Positions 15,865-24,468 of a stretch of DNA of 64,000 nucleotides are shown in pieces. A model generated the notes under the pieces. The model worked only from the letters and a program-made list of their open reading frames with translations, did no database searches and was not told where the DNA came from. Within the stretch, counting starts at the first letter, position 1. Each line of letters opens with the position of its first letter. Origin of the DNA: Micromonospora_J zhanjiangensis (GTDB taxonomy: Bacteria; Actinomycetota; Actinomycetes; Mycobacteriales; Micromonosporaceae); assembly GCF_042650605.1 (NCBI RefSeq), contig NZ_JBHSBN010000011.1:147556-211555 (forward strand), read 5' to 3'. Both the position numbers and the translations under genes were made by a program.

Positions 15865-16053
15865 TCAGTGCTGCTTGGCCAGCTCGATGAACGACTTCCA
15901 GGCCGTTGGCGAGAAAGCCAGCGGCGGGCCGTCCTGGTCCTTGCTGTCCCGTACGCCGACGACGCCGCCGAGGTTGTCGGCCACCTCCACGCAGTTGCCG
16001 CCGCTCGATCCGCTGCGGGTCGACTTACGCCACCGCGATCCGGTCAGGTCCAT
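15865..16053 (-). CDS. DUF397 protein, copy 1
   Basis: 62 residues from ATG 16053 (MDLTGSRWRKSTRSGSSGGNC). Contains the DUF397 hallmarks WRKSxxS, NCVEVAD, VxVRDSKD and AFxxxxWxxF. It is nearly identical to copy 2, 214 bases upstream. DUF397 proteins act with WhiJ-like XRE regulators in actinomycete development, and one lies directly upstream here. Confidence 0.9.
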   Translation of the reverse strand: MDLTGSRWRKSTRSGSSGGNCVEVADNLGGVVGVRDSKDQDGPPLAFSPTAWKSFIELAKQH

Positions 16054-16078
16054 GAGTCCGCCACCTCTTTGCCGCCGG

Positions 16079-16267
16079 TCAGTGCTGCTTGGCCAGCTCG
16101 ACGAACGACTTCCAGGCCGCCGGCGAGAAGGCCAGCGCCGGACCGTCCTGGTCCTTGCTGTCGCGTACGCCGACGACGCCACCGAGGTTGTCGGCCACCT
16201 CCACGCAGTCGCCACCGCTCGATCCGCTGCGGGTCGACTTGCGCCACCGCGCTCCGGTCAGGTCCAT
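16079..16267 (-). CDS. DUF397 protein, copy 2
   Basis: 62 residues from ATG 16267, overlapping the XRE regulator's end by ten bases and so probably translationally coupled. Differs from copy 1 by conservative changes (for example D for N before CVEVAD, V for I near the end). Confidence 0.9.
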   Translation of the reverse strand: MDLTGARWRKSTRSGSSGGDCVEVADNLGGVVGVRDSKDQDGPALAFSPAAWKSFVELAKQH

Positions 16268-17067
16268 GAGTTCGCCACCTCTTTGATCAGATCCAATGAC
16301 TGGCGCCAGGGAAGGGCGTCGTTGCGGACGTACTCCCATCTCCGCAACAGGCTAGCGAGCCCGGCCTCGCCGCGCACCAGTTCGCCGCCGAGTTGGCTCT
16401 CCAGGTGCCCGATCCACTCGCCCTCCGCCGACCGGGCCAGCACGAAGGGACCGGACAGTCCGATGTGCAGTGTGACGCTGGCCGGAATGGCCAGGATCGT
16501 GACGTTCGGGCGCTCGGCGCAGGCCAGCAGGTGCTGCAACTGCTCGGTCATGATCCCGGCGAACTCCTCGTCGGTCCGCCGCAACATGGCCTCGTCCAGT
16601 ACGGCCACGTACTGAACCGGATTCTCCTGTGTCAGGATCTTCTGCCGCTCCATCCGGCCAGCCACCAGGCGCTCCACCTCGGCGTCGGAGAGCGCGCAGT
16701 CCAGCCGCAGGATCGCGCGGGCGTAGCGCTCGGTCTGGAGCAGGCCGGGAATGAGGTGCGGCACCCAGCAGCGCAGTTGCTCGGCGGCCTCCTCGGCCTC
16801 CCGCCACGTCCGCCACCAGGCCGGCTCCCGGCTGCGCTCGGCCTCCTCGTAGAGGTGCACCAGCAGGCCGCCCGTCTCCAGTACCTCGTCGGCCCGGAGC
16901 AGGAGAAGACGGTCCAGCGGGCGCTGGCCCAACTCGAACGCGGAGACCATCGAGTCCGAGTAGTGCACGAGCCGACCGAAGTCGGCCTGACTCATGCCCG
17001 CGGCCATCCTCATCCGCCGGAGCTGGGCACGGATCATGTCCAAATTGCGGTTCCGCTCACTTTCCAC
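16258..17067 (-). CDS. WhiJ-like XRE regulator with DUF5753 domain
   Basis: 269 residues from GTG 17067, preceded by GGGAG four bases upstream. Residues 10-70 (RAQLRRMRMAAGMSQADFGRLVHYSDSMVSAFELGQR, split) are the helix-turn-helix; the rest is the DUF5753 effector domain (AEQLRCWVPHLIPGLLQTERYARAIL, then the RMERQKIL and MTEQLQHLL segments). Family members regulate aerial growth and antibiotic genes together with DUF397 partners, which follow here in the same operon. Confidence 0.92.
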   Translation of the reverse strand: MESERNRNLDMIRAQLRRMRMAAGMSQADFGRLVHYSDSMVSAFELGQRPLDRLLLLRADEVLETGGLLVHLYEEAERSREPAWWRTWREAEEAAEQLRCWVPHLIPGLLQTERYARAILRLDCALSDAEVERLVAGRMERQKILTQENPVQYVAVLDEAMLRRTDEEFAGIMTEQLQHLLACAERPNVTILAIPASVTLHIGLSGPFVLARSAEGEWIGHLESQLGGELVRGEAGLASLLRRWEYVRNDALPWRQSLDLIKEVANSWT

Positions 17068-17295
17068 AGTGCTCCCAGGGGGTGAAGGTCGACTCCGGCG
17101 AGCCCCGGACACCGTTCCGGCACTCAACCCAAACCCTTCCAGGATAAGGCTCAGCGTAGCGAGACTGTGACCCAGCGAAACCGCTCGGGCCTGCGGGATG
17201 CGACAGGCCGATGTGTGAACGGGCGGGATCGCGGGGGTCGGTCCGGGCTCCTCACGGGCCGGCCCCCGTCCAGTCGACGCGAAGGATGGTGAGAC

Positions 17296-17493
17296 ATGTG
17301 GTCAAGCAGGCTCTGGCGGCTCCTCGACCGGCGACGGCGGCGACGCCTCCCGCAGCGCCGGCCCGGCGGCCCGCAGCCGGTGTGGATGAACGAACGGATG
17401 GCGGCCAGGCTCGCCGCCGACCCGCCCCGCCGGAGCGAGCCTCCCCGCCCGGCGTCCGGACCGAGATGGCGGACGAACGGGGACCTCTGGTGA
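17296..17493 (+). CDS. Small basic hypothetical protein
   Basis: 65 residues from ATG 17296 (MWSSRLWRLLDRRRRRRLP). Similar short basic ORFs containing VWMNERMAARLAAD are common beside the following gene in actinomycetes, as far as I recall. No domain. Divergent from the WhiJ-like gene. Confidence 0.45.
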   Translation: MWSSRLWRLLDRRRRRRLPQRRPGGPQPVWMNERMAARLAADPPRRSEPPRPASGPRWRTNGDLW

Positions 17494-17526
17494 GCGTGCT
17501 GGCCGAGCAGCGACGAGGGTACGGCA

Positions 17527-17856
17527 GTGACTGAGCACCCCGCCGCGACGGAATCCGCGAGCCTGGTCCCCGACCTCCGGGAGCCAGCGCCCCTCGCCGC
17601 CCACCAGCCTCGCAGGCCGATGTGGGTCTGCCGGGTCGACGCGCAGCCCTGGCCGTGCGCGAGCGCCCGACTCCACCTCAAGGCCACCCACGAGCGGGAC
17701 CCGGTCGGCCTGTCCATCCGGATGGCCGGCGATCTGCACGAGGCGATGCGGGACCTCTACCGCCTCAACCCGGGCGACGCACCCAGCCCACGGGCGATGT
17801 TCGACCGCTTCCTGGCCTGGCCACCCTTCAAGAAGCCGGTGATCCCGGCGCAGTGA
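17527..17856 (+). CDS. Conserved actinomycete protein of the XRE/DUF397 neighbourhood
   Basis: 109 residues from GTG 17527. The core RPMWVCRVDAQPWPCASARLHL and DPVGLSIRMAGDLHEAMRDLYRLNP is a conserved form frequently found opposite DUF397/XRE pairs (W-x-C-R...W-P-C). The two-Cys pattern suggests metal binding. Molecular function unknown. Confidence 0.75.
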   Translation: MTEHPAATESASLVPDLREPAPLAAHQPRRPMWVCRVDAQPWPCASARLHLKATHERDPVGLSIRMAGDLHEAMRDLYRLNPGDAPSPRAMFDRFLAWPPFKKPVIPAQ

Positions 17857-17875
17857 CCACCCTCCTTCCCGAATA

Positions 17876-17921
17876 GGCGAAGCCCCGGCGCTTGGCGGCA
17901 ACCAGGCACCGGGGCTTCGCC
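17876..17921. terminator. Hairpin terminator
   Basis: GGCGAAGCCCCGG pairs perfectly with its complement at 17909-17921 across a 20-base loop. It lies 20 bases after the 17527-17856 gene. Confidence 0.7.
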
Positions 17922-17950
17922 CCCCAACCGCCCCCAGTCCCAAGACCCCC

Positions 17951-18011
17951 GTTGATCATGAAGTTGTTGTCATGACACGCCGGGCGGGGTGACAACAACT
18001 TCATGATCAAC
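17951..18011. repeat. Perfect 22-bp inverted repeat
   Basis: Arms 17951-17972 and 17990-18011 are exact complements around a 17-base GC-rich loop. The arms are AT-rich (GTTGATCATGAAG...), very unlike the surrounding DNA. It may be an intergenic repeat family member or transcription barrier between convergent genes. Confidence 0.85.
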
Positions 18012-18051
18012 CGAGGAGGCCCGGGGTGCGGCCGGCGGTGGGTGGGTGGGG

Positions 18052-18903
18052 TTAGGGGGTGTAGTGGGCGTCGTGGGCCTGGCGGGGGGCGCAGACCGAG
18101 GCGCGGGAGCAGGAGCAGCGGGAGCCGTCGGCGTCCAACCGGACGGTGACCGAGTCGCGCGGGACGCTGTGGCCGACCACCCGGCCGTCACCCTCCGGGG
18201 TGCTGACCCGAGTGCCGACCGCCGGCGCCGACGCCTGAAAATTTTGATACAAAGGATGTTCATATTTGAGACAACACATCAACCGGCCGCACGCTCCGGA
18301 GATGCGCAGCGGGTTGAGCGGCAGGTCCTGGTCCTTGGCCATCCGGATGGTCACCGGCTCGAAGTCGGTCAGGAAGGTCGCGCAGCACAGGTCCCGCCCG
18401 CACGGCCCGATCCCGCCCTGCACCCGGGCCGAGTCGCGGGCCGAGAGCTGGCGCAGCTCGACCCGGCAGTGCAGGGTCGCGCCGAGGTCACGGACCAGTG
18501 ATCGGAAGTCCACCCGGTGCGGTGCGGTGAAGTAGATGGTGGTCCGGGCGCCGCCGTTGCCGCCGTTCGGGCCGACCGACTCGAAGACGTGGTCCACGGC
18601 GACCACCTTCATCGGCAGCCCGTGCTCGCGGATCAGCCGCTTGGCGGCGACCTTCGCCTCGGCCTTGCGGCGGCGCAGCGCCTCGTCCCGGCGCAGGTCC
18701 TGCTCGCCGGCCAGGCCGGCCAGCCGGGGAAAACCGCTGGTGTCGTCGCTGACCCACTGGGCGGCCCAGACGCACTCGGCCACCTCGGGTCCGTCGTCGG
18801 TGGGCACCAGCACCCGGTCGCCGACGGCGGGGCGCAGGTCACCCGGGTCGAGGTAGTACAGGCGGCCGTACCGGTTGAAGCTGACCGCGCAGAGCATGCC
18901 CAT
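18052..18903 (-). CDS. PSP1-domain protein (RicT/YaaT-like)
   Basis: 283 residues from ATG 18903. A TATGGT -10 box lies six bases before the ATG, so it is probably leaderless. Hallmarks are LYYLDPGDLRPAVGDRVLV, HRVDFRSLVRDLGATLHCRVELRQ, and the Cys cluster IGPCGRDLCCATF and ISGACGRLMCCLKYEH. The four C/CC motifs bind an iron-sulphur cluster in Bacillus RicT (Y-complex). In actinomycetes this gene usually sits beside holB/tmk. The C-terminus adds further cysteines (CSCSRASVC). Confidence 0.9.
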   Translation of the reverse strand: MGMLCAVSFNRYGRLYYLDPGDLRPAVGDRVLVPTDDGPEVAECVWAAQWVSDDTSGFPRLAGLAGEQDLRRDEALRRRKAEAKVAAKRLIREHGLPMKVVAVDHVFESVGPNGGNGGARTTIYFTAPHRVDFRSLVRDLGATLHCRVELRQLSARDSARVQGGIGPCGRDLCCATFLTDFEPVTIRMAKDQDLPLNPLRISGACGRLMCCLKYEHPLYQNFQASAPAVGTRVSTPEGDGRVVGHSVPRDSVTVRLDADGSRCSCSRASVCAPRQAHDAHYTP

Positions 18904-18909
18904 CCGCCC

Positions 18910-18915
18910 ACCATA
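18910..18915 (-). promoter_or_regulatory. -10 box of PSP1 gene
   Basis: TATGGT on the minus strand, six bases from the ATG at 18903 and with no ribosome site between them. This fits a leaderless transcript. Confidence 0.55.
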
Positions 18916-19154
18916 CGACGCCGGGCGGGCGTCCGTCCGGGCTCGCCGCTCGGCGGGGACCGCCGACCGGTCGTCTCGTTGCCGCCGACCGTCCGGGCAA
19001 AAGCGCTCCTCAAACGAAGACAAACATCGGTGAACAGCGTTGAGTGGTAGCCAGGCCCGCGGGGGGTGCGCGAGGGGGCCGCGGCGTCGCAGCCGGAGCT
19101 TGCCGAGGGGTACGGCGCTCCCGAGCGCGACGCCGTCGGCTGTTCCGGCCACGG

Positions 19155-19814
19155 TCAGCCGGTTATCCAGGTGGTGCCGTCCCAGTCGCTCACCGCCTCC
19201 ACCGGCCGCGGTGGGGGCAGTTCGGTCAGGTCCGGTCCCCAGCGCGCCAGCAGCCGTTCACCCGCGTCGTACGACTCGGCGACGGTCGCCAGCACCCGGG
19301 CACCGATCTCGGCCGCGGCCCGGCCCGGCCGGTCGTCCGGCCCGTCGGCCGTCACCACGAGCATCGCCTCCGCCGACGCCAGCACGTCGAGCAGGGTGTA
19401 CGCCAAGGCCGTACGGCTGTCGGCGGCCCAGTCGGCGACCGCCTCGGCGTACCCGGCGGTGGCCGCCATCCGGCCGGTCAGGCTGTCCGGACCGTCGGTC
19501 AGCCGTTCGGCCAGCGCCGTCCGCCGGGCGGCGTACGCGTCGGCCGCCGCACCGCCCCACGAACCGTCGTCGCCGAGTGCCCGGCCGGCGTCGTCGTACT
19601 CGCGGATCAGGGTGCGCACGGCGTGGCCGGCGCGGGCCAGCGCGGCCGGGCGGAGCGCGGTGACCGCGCCCGCCGCGTCCCCGGGCAGGACGCGCAGCCG
19701 GCGCACCAGCGGCCAGATCCGGTGGTCGGCCGGGGCACCGACCCGGGCCAGCAGGTCGTCGACCCGGCCGAGTAGCTCGGCGGCCGGCCCGGCGAGCTGG
19801 TCGAGCGCGTCCAT
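19155..19814 (-). CDS. WXG-like helical protein
   Basis: 219 residues from ATG 19814 (MDALDQLAGPAAELLGRVDDLL). Mostly alpha-helical, Ala-rich, with SWGGAAADAYAARR near residue 90 like the W-x-G turn of ESX/WXG100 substrates. The C-terminus (PRPVEAVSDWDGTTWITG) is distinct. It overlaps the 101-residue gene upstream (19814). Perhaps an ESX-related secreted or partner protein. Confidence 0.75.
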   Translation of the reverse strand: MDALDQLAGPAAELLGRVDDLLARVGAPADHRIWPLVRRLRVLPGDAAGAVTALRPAALARAGHAVRTLIREYDDAGRALGDDGSWGGAAADAYAARRTALAERLTDGPDSLTGRMAATAGYAEAVADWAADSRTALAYTLLDVLASAEAMLVVTADGPDDRPGRAAAEIGARVLATVAESYDAGERLLARWGPDLTELPPPRPVEAVSDWDGTTWITG

Positions 19815-20119
19815 CACGCCTCCCGGTCGTGTCGCCGCCGGGTGTCGTCGTCGGTGTCTGCGTAACCGGCGGCGGCGGTCCGGACGGCCGCGGCGACCTC
19901 GGCGAGCCGGGCCGCCGCGGCGAGCGCCTCCCGTTCCCGGGCGTCCAGTGCGGCGAGCCACCGGCCGTGCAACTCGCGACCCAGTTCGCCGGGCCGGCCG
20001 GGGTGGTCGGCGGCGAGGTCGGCCGGGTCGGGTGGGCCGCCCACGACGGCGTGCCCGGCGGCGGTCAGCGTGGCCGCCGCCTCGTCGAGCCGGTCGGCGC
20101 GCCTGACGAGACCGTTCAC
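19814..20119 (-). CDS. Small helical protein (WXG100 partner-like)
   Basis: 101 residues from GTG 20119, two bases after the YbaB-like gene and with GGGAG upstream. Pure helix-forming composition (RLDEAAATLTAAGHAVV, REREALAAAARLAEVAAAVRTAA), of WXG100 size but lacking a clear WXG. Probably works with the 219-residue neighbour. Confidence 0.68.
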   Translation of the reverse strand: MNGLVRRADRLDEAAATLTAAGHAVVGGPPDPADLAADHPGRPGELGRELHGRWLAALDAREREALAAAARLAEVAAAVRTAAAGYADTDDDTRRRHDREA

Positions 20120-20120
20120 C

Positions 20121-20444
20121 TCAGTACTCCCCCAACGGCCGGTAGTCGCCGAACGTCTCGGTCCGCAGCTTCTCCCGCGCCCACCGGGCGGCGTCGTCCG
20201 CCGCGGTGACCGCGGCCCGCACCGACCGGGCCAGGTCGCTGTTGGACCGCCCGGCGGACCCGAGGATGCGTACGTCGGTGATGGTCCCCGCGGCACTGAC
20301 CGCCACCTCGACCGTGCCGTCCGGGGACCGGACGGTCACCTCGACGCCGTGCACCGCCTTGTCGAACTCGGCCCGCAGGGACTCGATCCGGCGGTAGCGT
20401 TCGACCGCCTCCTCGATCCAGGCCTCGTCGATCTCCCGCCCCAT
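20121..20444 (-). CDS. YbaB/EbfC family DNA-binding protein
   Basis: 107 residues from ATG 20444 (MGREIDEAWIEEAVERYRRI). An N-terminal coiled coil is followed by the YbaB core (VEVTVRSPDGTVEVAVSAAGTITDVRIL) and terminal helix. Nucleoid-associated proteins of this family often lie near DNA polymerase III tau or delta' genes, as here. It starts an operon with two WXG-like genes. Confidence 0.82.
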   Translation of the reverse strand: MGREIDEAWIEEAVERYRRIESLRAEFDKAVHGVEVTVRSPDGTVEVAVSAAGTITDVRILGSAGRSNSDLARSVRAAVTAADDAARWAREKLRTETFGDYRPLGEY

Positions 20445-20668
20445 GGATTCCGGCCTTCCTGCCAGCCGCACCGGTGCACGCCGAACGCGCGGAATGTGCC
20501 GCTTCCGTGGCACTACCGGACGGACCGTACCGGTCGATCAGCGGCGGGTGAACCCTCCGCGACCATCTGTACCGCGTCTGTACCACGCGCACCGCCGGGG
20601 TGGATCCGCGCCGGGGTGGATCCACCCCGCGCCGGGCCGGACCCCCGACCCCGCCGGCGCGGGCCGGG

Positions 20669-21949
20669 TCAGCCGCGCCAGAGGGCGAGCATCATCGCTT
20701 CGACGGCGATCCGCGGCTTGACGTTGGCCTCGATCTCGGTACGGCAGGCGAGCACCGCCTCCAACCGCCGGAGCGTGCTCTCGGCGCTCCACTTCTCGGC
20801 CGCGGTACGGGCCAGCGGCGCGGTGTCGGTGTGCACCGGCGCCACCGGCGCCCGCATCGACACGGTCAGCACGTCCCGGTAGAACCCGGCCAGGTCGACC
20901 AGGGCACGGTCCAGCGCGTCCCGCTGCGCCCGGGTGGCCCGCGACTTCTGCCGCTTCTCCAGGTCCTTGAGTTGTCCGGCGGCGCCCCGCATCGCGCCGG
21001 CCGCCCCCCGACCGGTGCCGCCGGCGCCCAGCGCGGTCTCCAGGGCGGCCCGCTCGCTGGTGTCCGCCTCGGCCACCGACGCGGCCGCCTCGGCCTCGGC
21101 CGCCTCGATCAACGCGGACGCGGCGTCGAAGCAGGCGCCCACCCCGGTCAGCCGGCGCGGCACGGCCAGCACCGCCTCCCGGCGCCGACGGGCCTCCGGG
21201 TCCCGGGCCAGCCGGCGGGCCCGGCCCACGTGCCCCTGCGCGGCGGCGGCGACCCAGGCCGCCGCGTCGGGCGCGATCCCGTCCCGCCGGACCAGCACCT
21301 CGGCCACCGCCTCGGCCGGCGGTTGGCGCAGCGGCACCACCCGGCACCGGGACCGGATCGTCACCGAGATGTCGTCCGGGTGGGTCGACGGGGTGCAGAG
21401 CAGGAAGACGGTACGCGGTGGCGGTTCCTCGATCGCCTTGAGCAACGCGTTGCCGGCGGCCTCGGTGAGCCGGTCGGCGTCCTCGATCACCACCACCTGC
21501 CACCGGCCACCGGCCGGCGTGCTGGCCGCCCGCAGCACCAGCGCGCGCATCTCGTTGACGCTGATCGAGAGCCCCTCCGGCACCACGAACCGCACATCGG
21601 CGTGGGTGCCGGCCAGCGTGGTGTGGCAGCCGGTGCAGTCCCCGCAGCCGGTGCCGTGCACGCACTGCAGCGCCGCGGCCAACGCCCGGGCGGCCACCGA
21701 CCGGCCCGAACCGGGCGGCCCGGTGAAGATCCAGGCGTGCGTCATCGCGTTGGCCGTCCCGGCCTCCGTCGTGGCCGCTCCGGTGCCCGCGTCGGCGATC
21801 GAGGGCGGGTCGGCGACCGGGGACGGGTCGGACCCGGCGTCCGCCCGGGTCGCGTCGGCGCGGAGGATCTCCGCCGCGCCGGCCGCGGCCCGGCGCAGGG
21901 TGTCGACGGCCTCGTCCTGACCGACCAGGTCGGCGAAGACGGATCCCAT
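20669..21949 (-). CDS. holB: DNA polymerase III delta' subunit
   Basis: 426 residues from ATG 21949, overlapping the tmk stop (TGATG). N-terminal AAA+ module: VFADLVGQDEAVDTLRRAA, sensor/Walker region TGPPGSGRSVAARALAAALQC (an altered P-loop with Arg for Lys), the zinc module C-x8-C-x2-C-x2-C (CVHGTGCGDCTGC), VVIEDADRLTEAAGNALLKAIEEPP and SRCRVVPLR. It is part of the clamp loader. The degenerate P-loop is normal for delta'. Confidence 0.95.
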   Translation of the reverse strand: MGSVFADLVGQDEAVDTLRRAAAGAAEILRADATRADAGSDPSPVADPPSIADAGTGAATTEAGTANAMTHAWIFTGPPGSGRSVAARALAAALQCVHGTGCGDCTGCHTTLAGTHADVRFVVPEGLSISVNEMRALVLRAASTPAGGRWQVVVIEDADRLTEAAGNALLKAIEEPPPRTVFLLCTPSTHPDDISVTIRSRCRVVPLRQPPAEAVAEVLVRRDGIAPDAAAWVAAAAQGHVGRARRLARDPEARRRREAVLAVPRRLTGVGACFDAASALIEAAEAEAAASVAEADTSERAALETALGAGGTGRGAAGAMRGAAGQLKDLEKRQKSRATRAQRDALDRALVDLAGFYRDVLTVSMRAPVAPVHTDTAPLARTAAEKWSAESTLRRLEAVLACRTEIEANVKPRIAVEAMMLALWRG

Positions 21950-24258
21950 CAGGGCCGCCGTTCCAGCTCACCGCCGGTCCACGAGGCGTCGGCGCCGTCC
22001 GACGTCGGCTGGGCCACGATCCGCCCGGCCGGCACGCCGTCGGGCGGCGGGCGGTAGGCCAACTCCGCGGCGGATAACTTCGGCTGGACCGAGGTGTCCG
22101 GCTGCTTGGCGGGGTCGGGGTGGACGAACGCGTCCAGGTCGCTGAGCAGCGTCTCGATCCGCCCGCCGATCACCGACCCGATCTGGTCGACCGGGCGGGA
22201 GGCGTCCAGCACCAGATAGCGCTTGGGGTCGCTGGCGGCCAGGTCGAGGAAGGCGTACCGGACCCGCTCGTGGAAGTCGAGCGCCTCGCTCTCCACGAAG
22301 TCGGTGCCGGCGCCCCGGGCGGCGACCCGGGCCAGACCGGTGGCCGGGTCGACGTCCAGCAGCACCACCAGGTCCGGCTTGAGCCCACCCGTGGCCCAGG
22401 AGGACAGCCAGGACACCTCGTCCACCGGCAGCGTACGACCGGCGCCCTGGTAGGCCAGCGACGAGTCGACGTACCGGTCGCTGATCACCACGGCGCCCCG
22501 GCCCAGCGCCGGACGGACCACGGTGGCGACGTGCTGGGCGCGGTCGGCGGCGTACAGCAGCGCCTCGGCCCGGGGGGACAGCGCCTGCGCGCCGGTCGGC
22601 CCGTCCAGCACCAGGCCGCGGATCCGCTGACCGACCTCGGTCGCGCCCGGTTCCCGGGTCACGATCACCTCGCGGCCCTGCCGCCGCAGCCGCTGCGCCA
22701 GCGCGGTGACCTGGGTCGACTTGCCGGCACCCTCGCCGCCCTCGAAGACCACGAAGAGCCCGTGCGAGGCGAACGGCTCGGCCTGCACCAGCGGGCGACC
22801 CCGGATCGACCCCCACAGGTCGGCCAGCACCGGGACGCCGGGCTTGTCGTCCATCTGCTTGAACGCGCTCATCCCGGCGAAGATCCCGGCGATGCCGGCG
22901 GCCAGCAGCAACAGCCGGGTGGACGAGACCGAGACGCCCAGGTCGGCGATGCGCAACTGGCGGGACCCGCCGACGCCGACCAGCACGCTGCTCAGCGAGA
23001 TCGCCAGCATCAGCACCAGCCGGGTGCCGGTCTGCACGACCGCGAAGACCCGCCCGCGTACGTCGTCGGCGATCTCTCCACCGAGCAGGGTGGTGCCGGC
23101 GAGGAACGCCATCCCGGCACCGGCGCCCACCAGGATCGCGCCGAGGATCGCCATCGACAGGTGGATCGAGGCGGCCAGCACCAGCACCGAGGCGCTGGCC
23201 AGCACGATGCTCATCCCGAACCAGCGGCGCCGGGACATCTCCTTGACGGTGAGCGGGCCGAGCCCGATGCCCACCGACAGGCCGACGAACAGCGCGCCGA
23301 AGAGCAGGAAGAAGGCGGCGTCGCCGGCGCCCAGCGAGGCGGTGAAGAACTTGGCGGTGCCGATCACGATGCCGCCGCCGGCGAACGCGCCGAAGATGCC
23401 CAGCACCAGGCCGCGGACCAGCGGGGTCTGGCCGATGAACTTCCAGCCCTCGACGAACTGGCGGACCACCCCCTGCTCGGGCTGTCCCGCGCTGCCGCCC
23501 CGGCCGGTGGCGCTGATCTCCTTGATCCCGAGCAGCACCACGAGCGCGGTGGCCAGCCGGGACAGCGCGTTGAAGAAGAGCGCCAACTGGGCGGGGTTGG
23601 CCCAGTCCGGGGCCGGCAGGCCGCGCACGCTGGCGTCAAGCGCCGACAGCCCGACCGCGGCCAGCACCGGGGTCAGCCCGTAGGTGGTGATCAGGGTGAG
23701 CTGGTTGGCCGTCTCCAGCCGGGTCCGCGGGATCAGGTTGGGGACCGCGGCCTCCTTGGCCGGGATCCAGATCAGCGTGACCGCCTCGATCAGGAAGGTG
23801 GCGATCGCCGCCCAGCCGACGACCACGCCGCCGCGCGCCCCGAGCAGCGCCACCAGTGGGATCGAGGCGAACAGCACGAACCGCAACAGGTCGCAGATGA
23901 CCATGGTGTAGCGCCGGTCGAACCGGTCGGCCAGCACGCCGGCCACCGGCCCGAGCACCAGCGCCGGCAGCAGCCGGACCGCGATCGTGCCGCCGAACGC
24001 GACGCCCTTGGCGGTGCTGCCGTTGACCTGGGCGGCGGCGAAGACCGAGGTGGCGAGCAGGCCGAGCCAGTCGCCGAACGAGGCCACACCCAGGACGATC
24101 CAGAGCCGGCGGAAGGGACGGATGCGCAGCACCGACCGCAGGGCGGAGATACCGGAGCGGTCGACCGGGGCGGTGGGCTGCGGCGACACGGACGGGCCGG
24201 CGAGCGCGTCGTCGCCGTCCGGCCGGCCGGCTGTCCCCGGCGGGTTGTTGGTGTCGAT
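21949..24258 (-). CDS. tmk: MFS transporter-thymidylate kinase fusion
   Basis: 746 residues from GTG 24189, or 769 from an ATC at 24258, which is the only codon with a proper ribosome site (GGAGG, seven bases away). Residues about 20-440 form a 12-helix MFS domain (LWIVLGVASFGDWLGLLATSVFA and so on). The C-terminal 210 residues are dTMP kinase: P-loop FEGGEGAGKST (about 485), TREPGATEVGQRIR, DRYVDSSLAYQGAGR and the LID region. It makes dTDP. Similar fusions occur in streptomycetes beside topA and holB. What the transporter moves is unknown. Start uncertain. Confidence 0.93.
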   Translation of the reverse strand: MDTNNPPGTAGRPDGDDALAGPSVSPQPTAPVDRSGISALRSVLRIRPFRRLWIVLGVASFGDWLGLLATSVFAAAQVNGSTAKGVAFGGTIAVRLLPALVLGPVAGVLADRFDRRYTMVICDLLRFVLFASIPLVALLGARGGVVVGWAAIATFLIEAVTLIWIPAKEAAVPNLIPRTRLETANQLTLITTYGLTPVLAAVGLSALDASVRGLPAPDWANPAQLALFFNALSRLATALVVLLGIKEISATGRGGSAGQPEQGVVRQFVEGWKFIGQTPLVRGLVLGIFGAFAGGGIVIGTAKFFTASLGAGDAAFFLLFGALFVGLSVGIGLGPLTVKEMSRRRWFGMSIVLASASVLVLAASIHLSMAILGAILVGAGAGMAFLAGTTLLGGEIADDVRGRVFAVVQTGTRLVLMLAISLSSVLVGVGGSRQLRIADLGVSVSSTRLLLLAAGIAGIFAGMSAFKQMDDKPGVPVLADLWGSIRGRPLVQAEPFASHGLFVVFEGGEGAGKSTQVTALAQRLRRQGREVIVTREPGATEVGQRIRGLVLDGPTGAQALSPRAEALLYAADRAQHVATVVRPALGRGAVVISDRYVDSSLAYQGAGRTLPVDEVSWLSSWATGGLKPDLVVLLDVDPATGLARVAARGAGTDFVESEALDFHERVRYAFLDLAASDPKRYLVLDASRPVDQIGSVIGGRIETLLSDLDAFVHPDPAKQPDTSVQPKLSAAELAYRPPPDGVPAGRIVAQPTSDGADASWTGGELERRP

Positions 24259-24468
24259 GGCCGTACCTCCACGTGCCGGCCCATCGCTGGGCTCCCCGTC
24301 CGGCCCGTCGTTCGGGCTCCCCCGGGCTTCACTGTAGTCGCGGACACGGTGCGCTCCGCCCCCGACATTCCCCTGATGCCGAGGGTAGGGGGCTGGTCGG
24401 GCCCGTGGGGTCCCGGGCCACGCACGAGGGGCGTTCCGTATCGATCACGTTCCGGCTACCGTGCGGTA

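Larger units (their letters stand above)
15865..16267 (-). repeat. Tandem duplication of a DUF397 gene
   Basis: The two copies (15865-16053 and 16079-16267) repeat with a 214-base period and differ at only a few positions, in the genes and in part of the spacer. This indicates a recent duplication. Confidence 0.88.
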
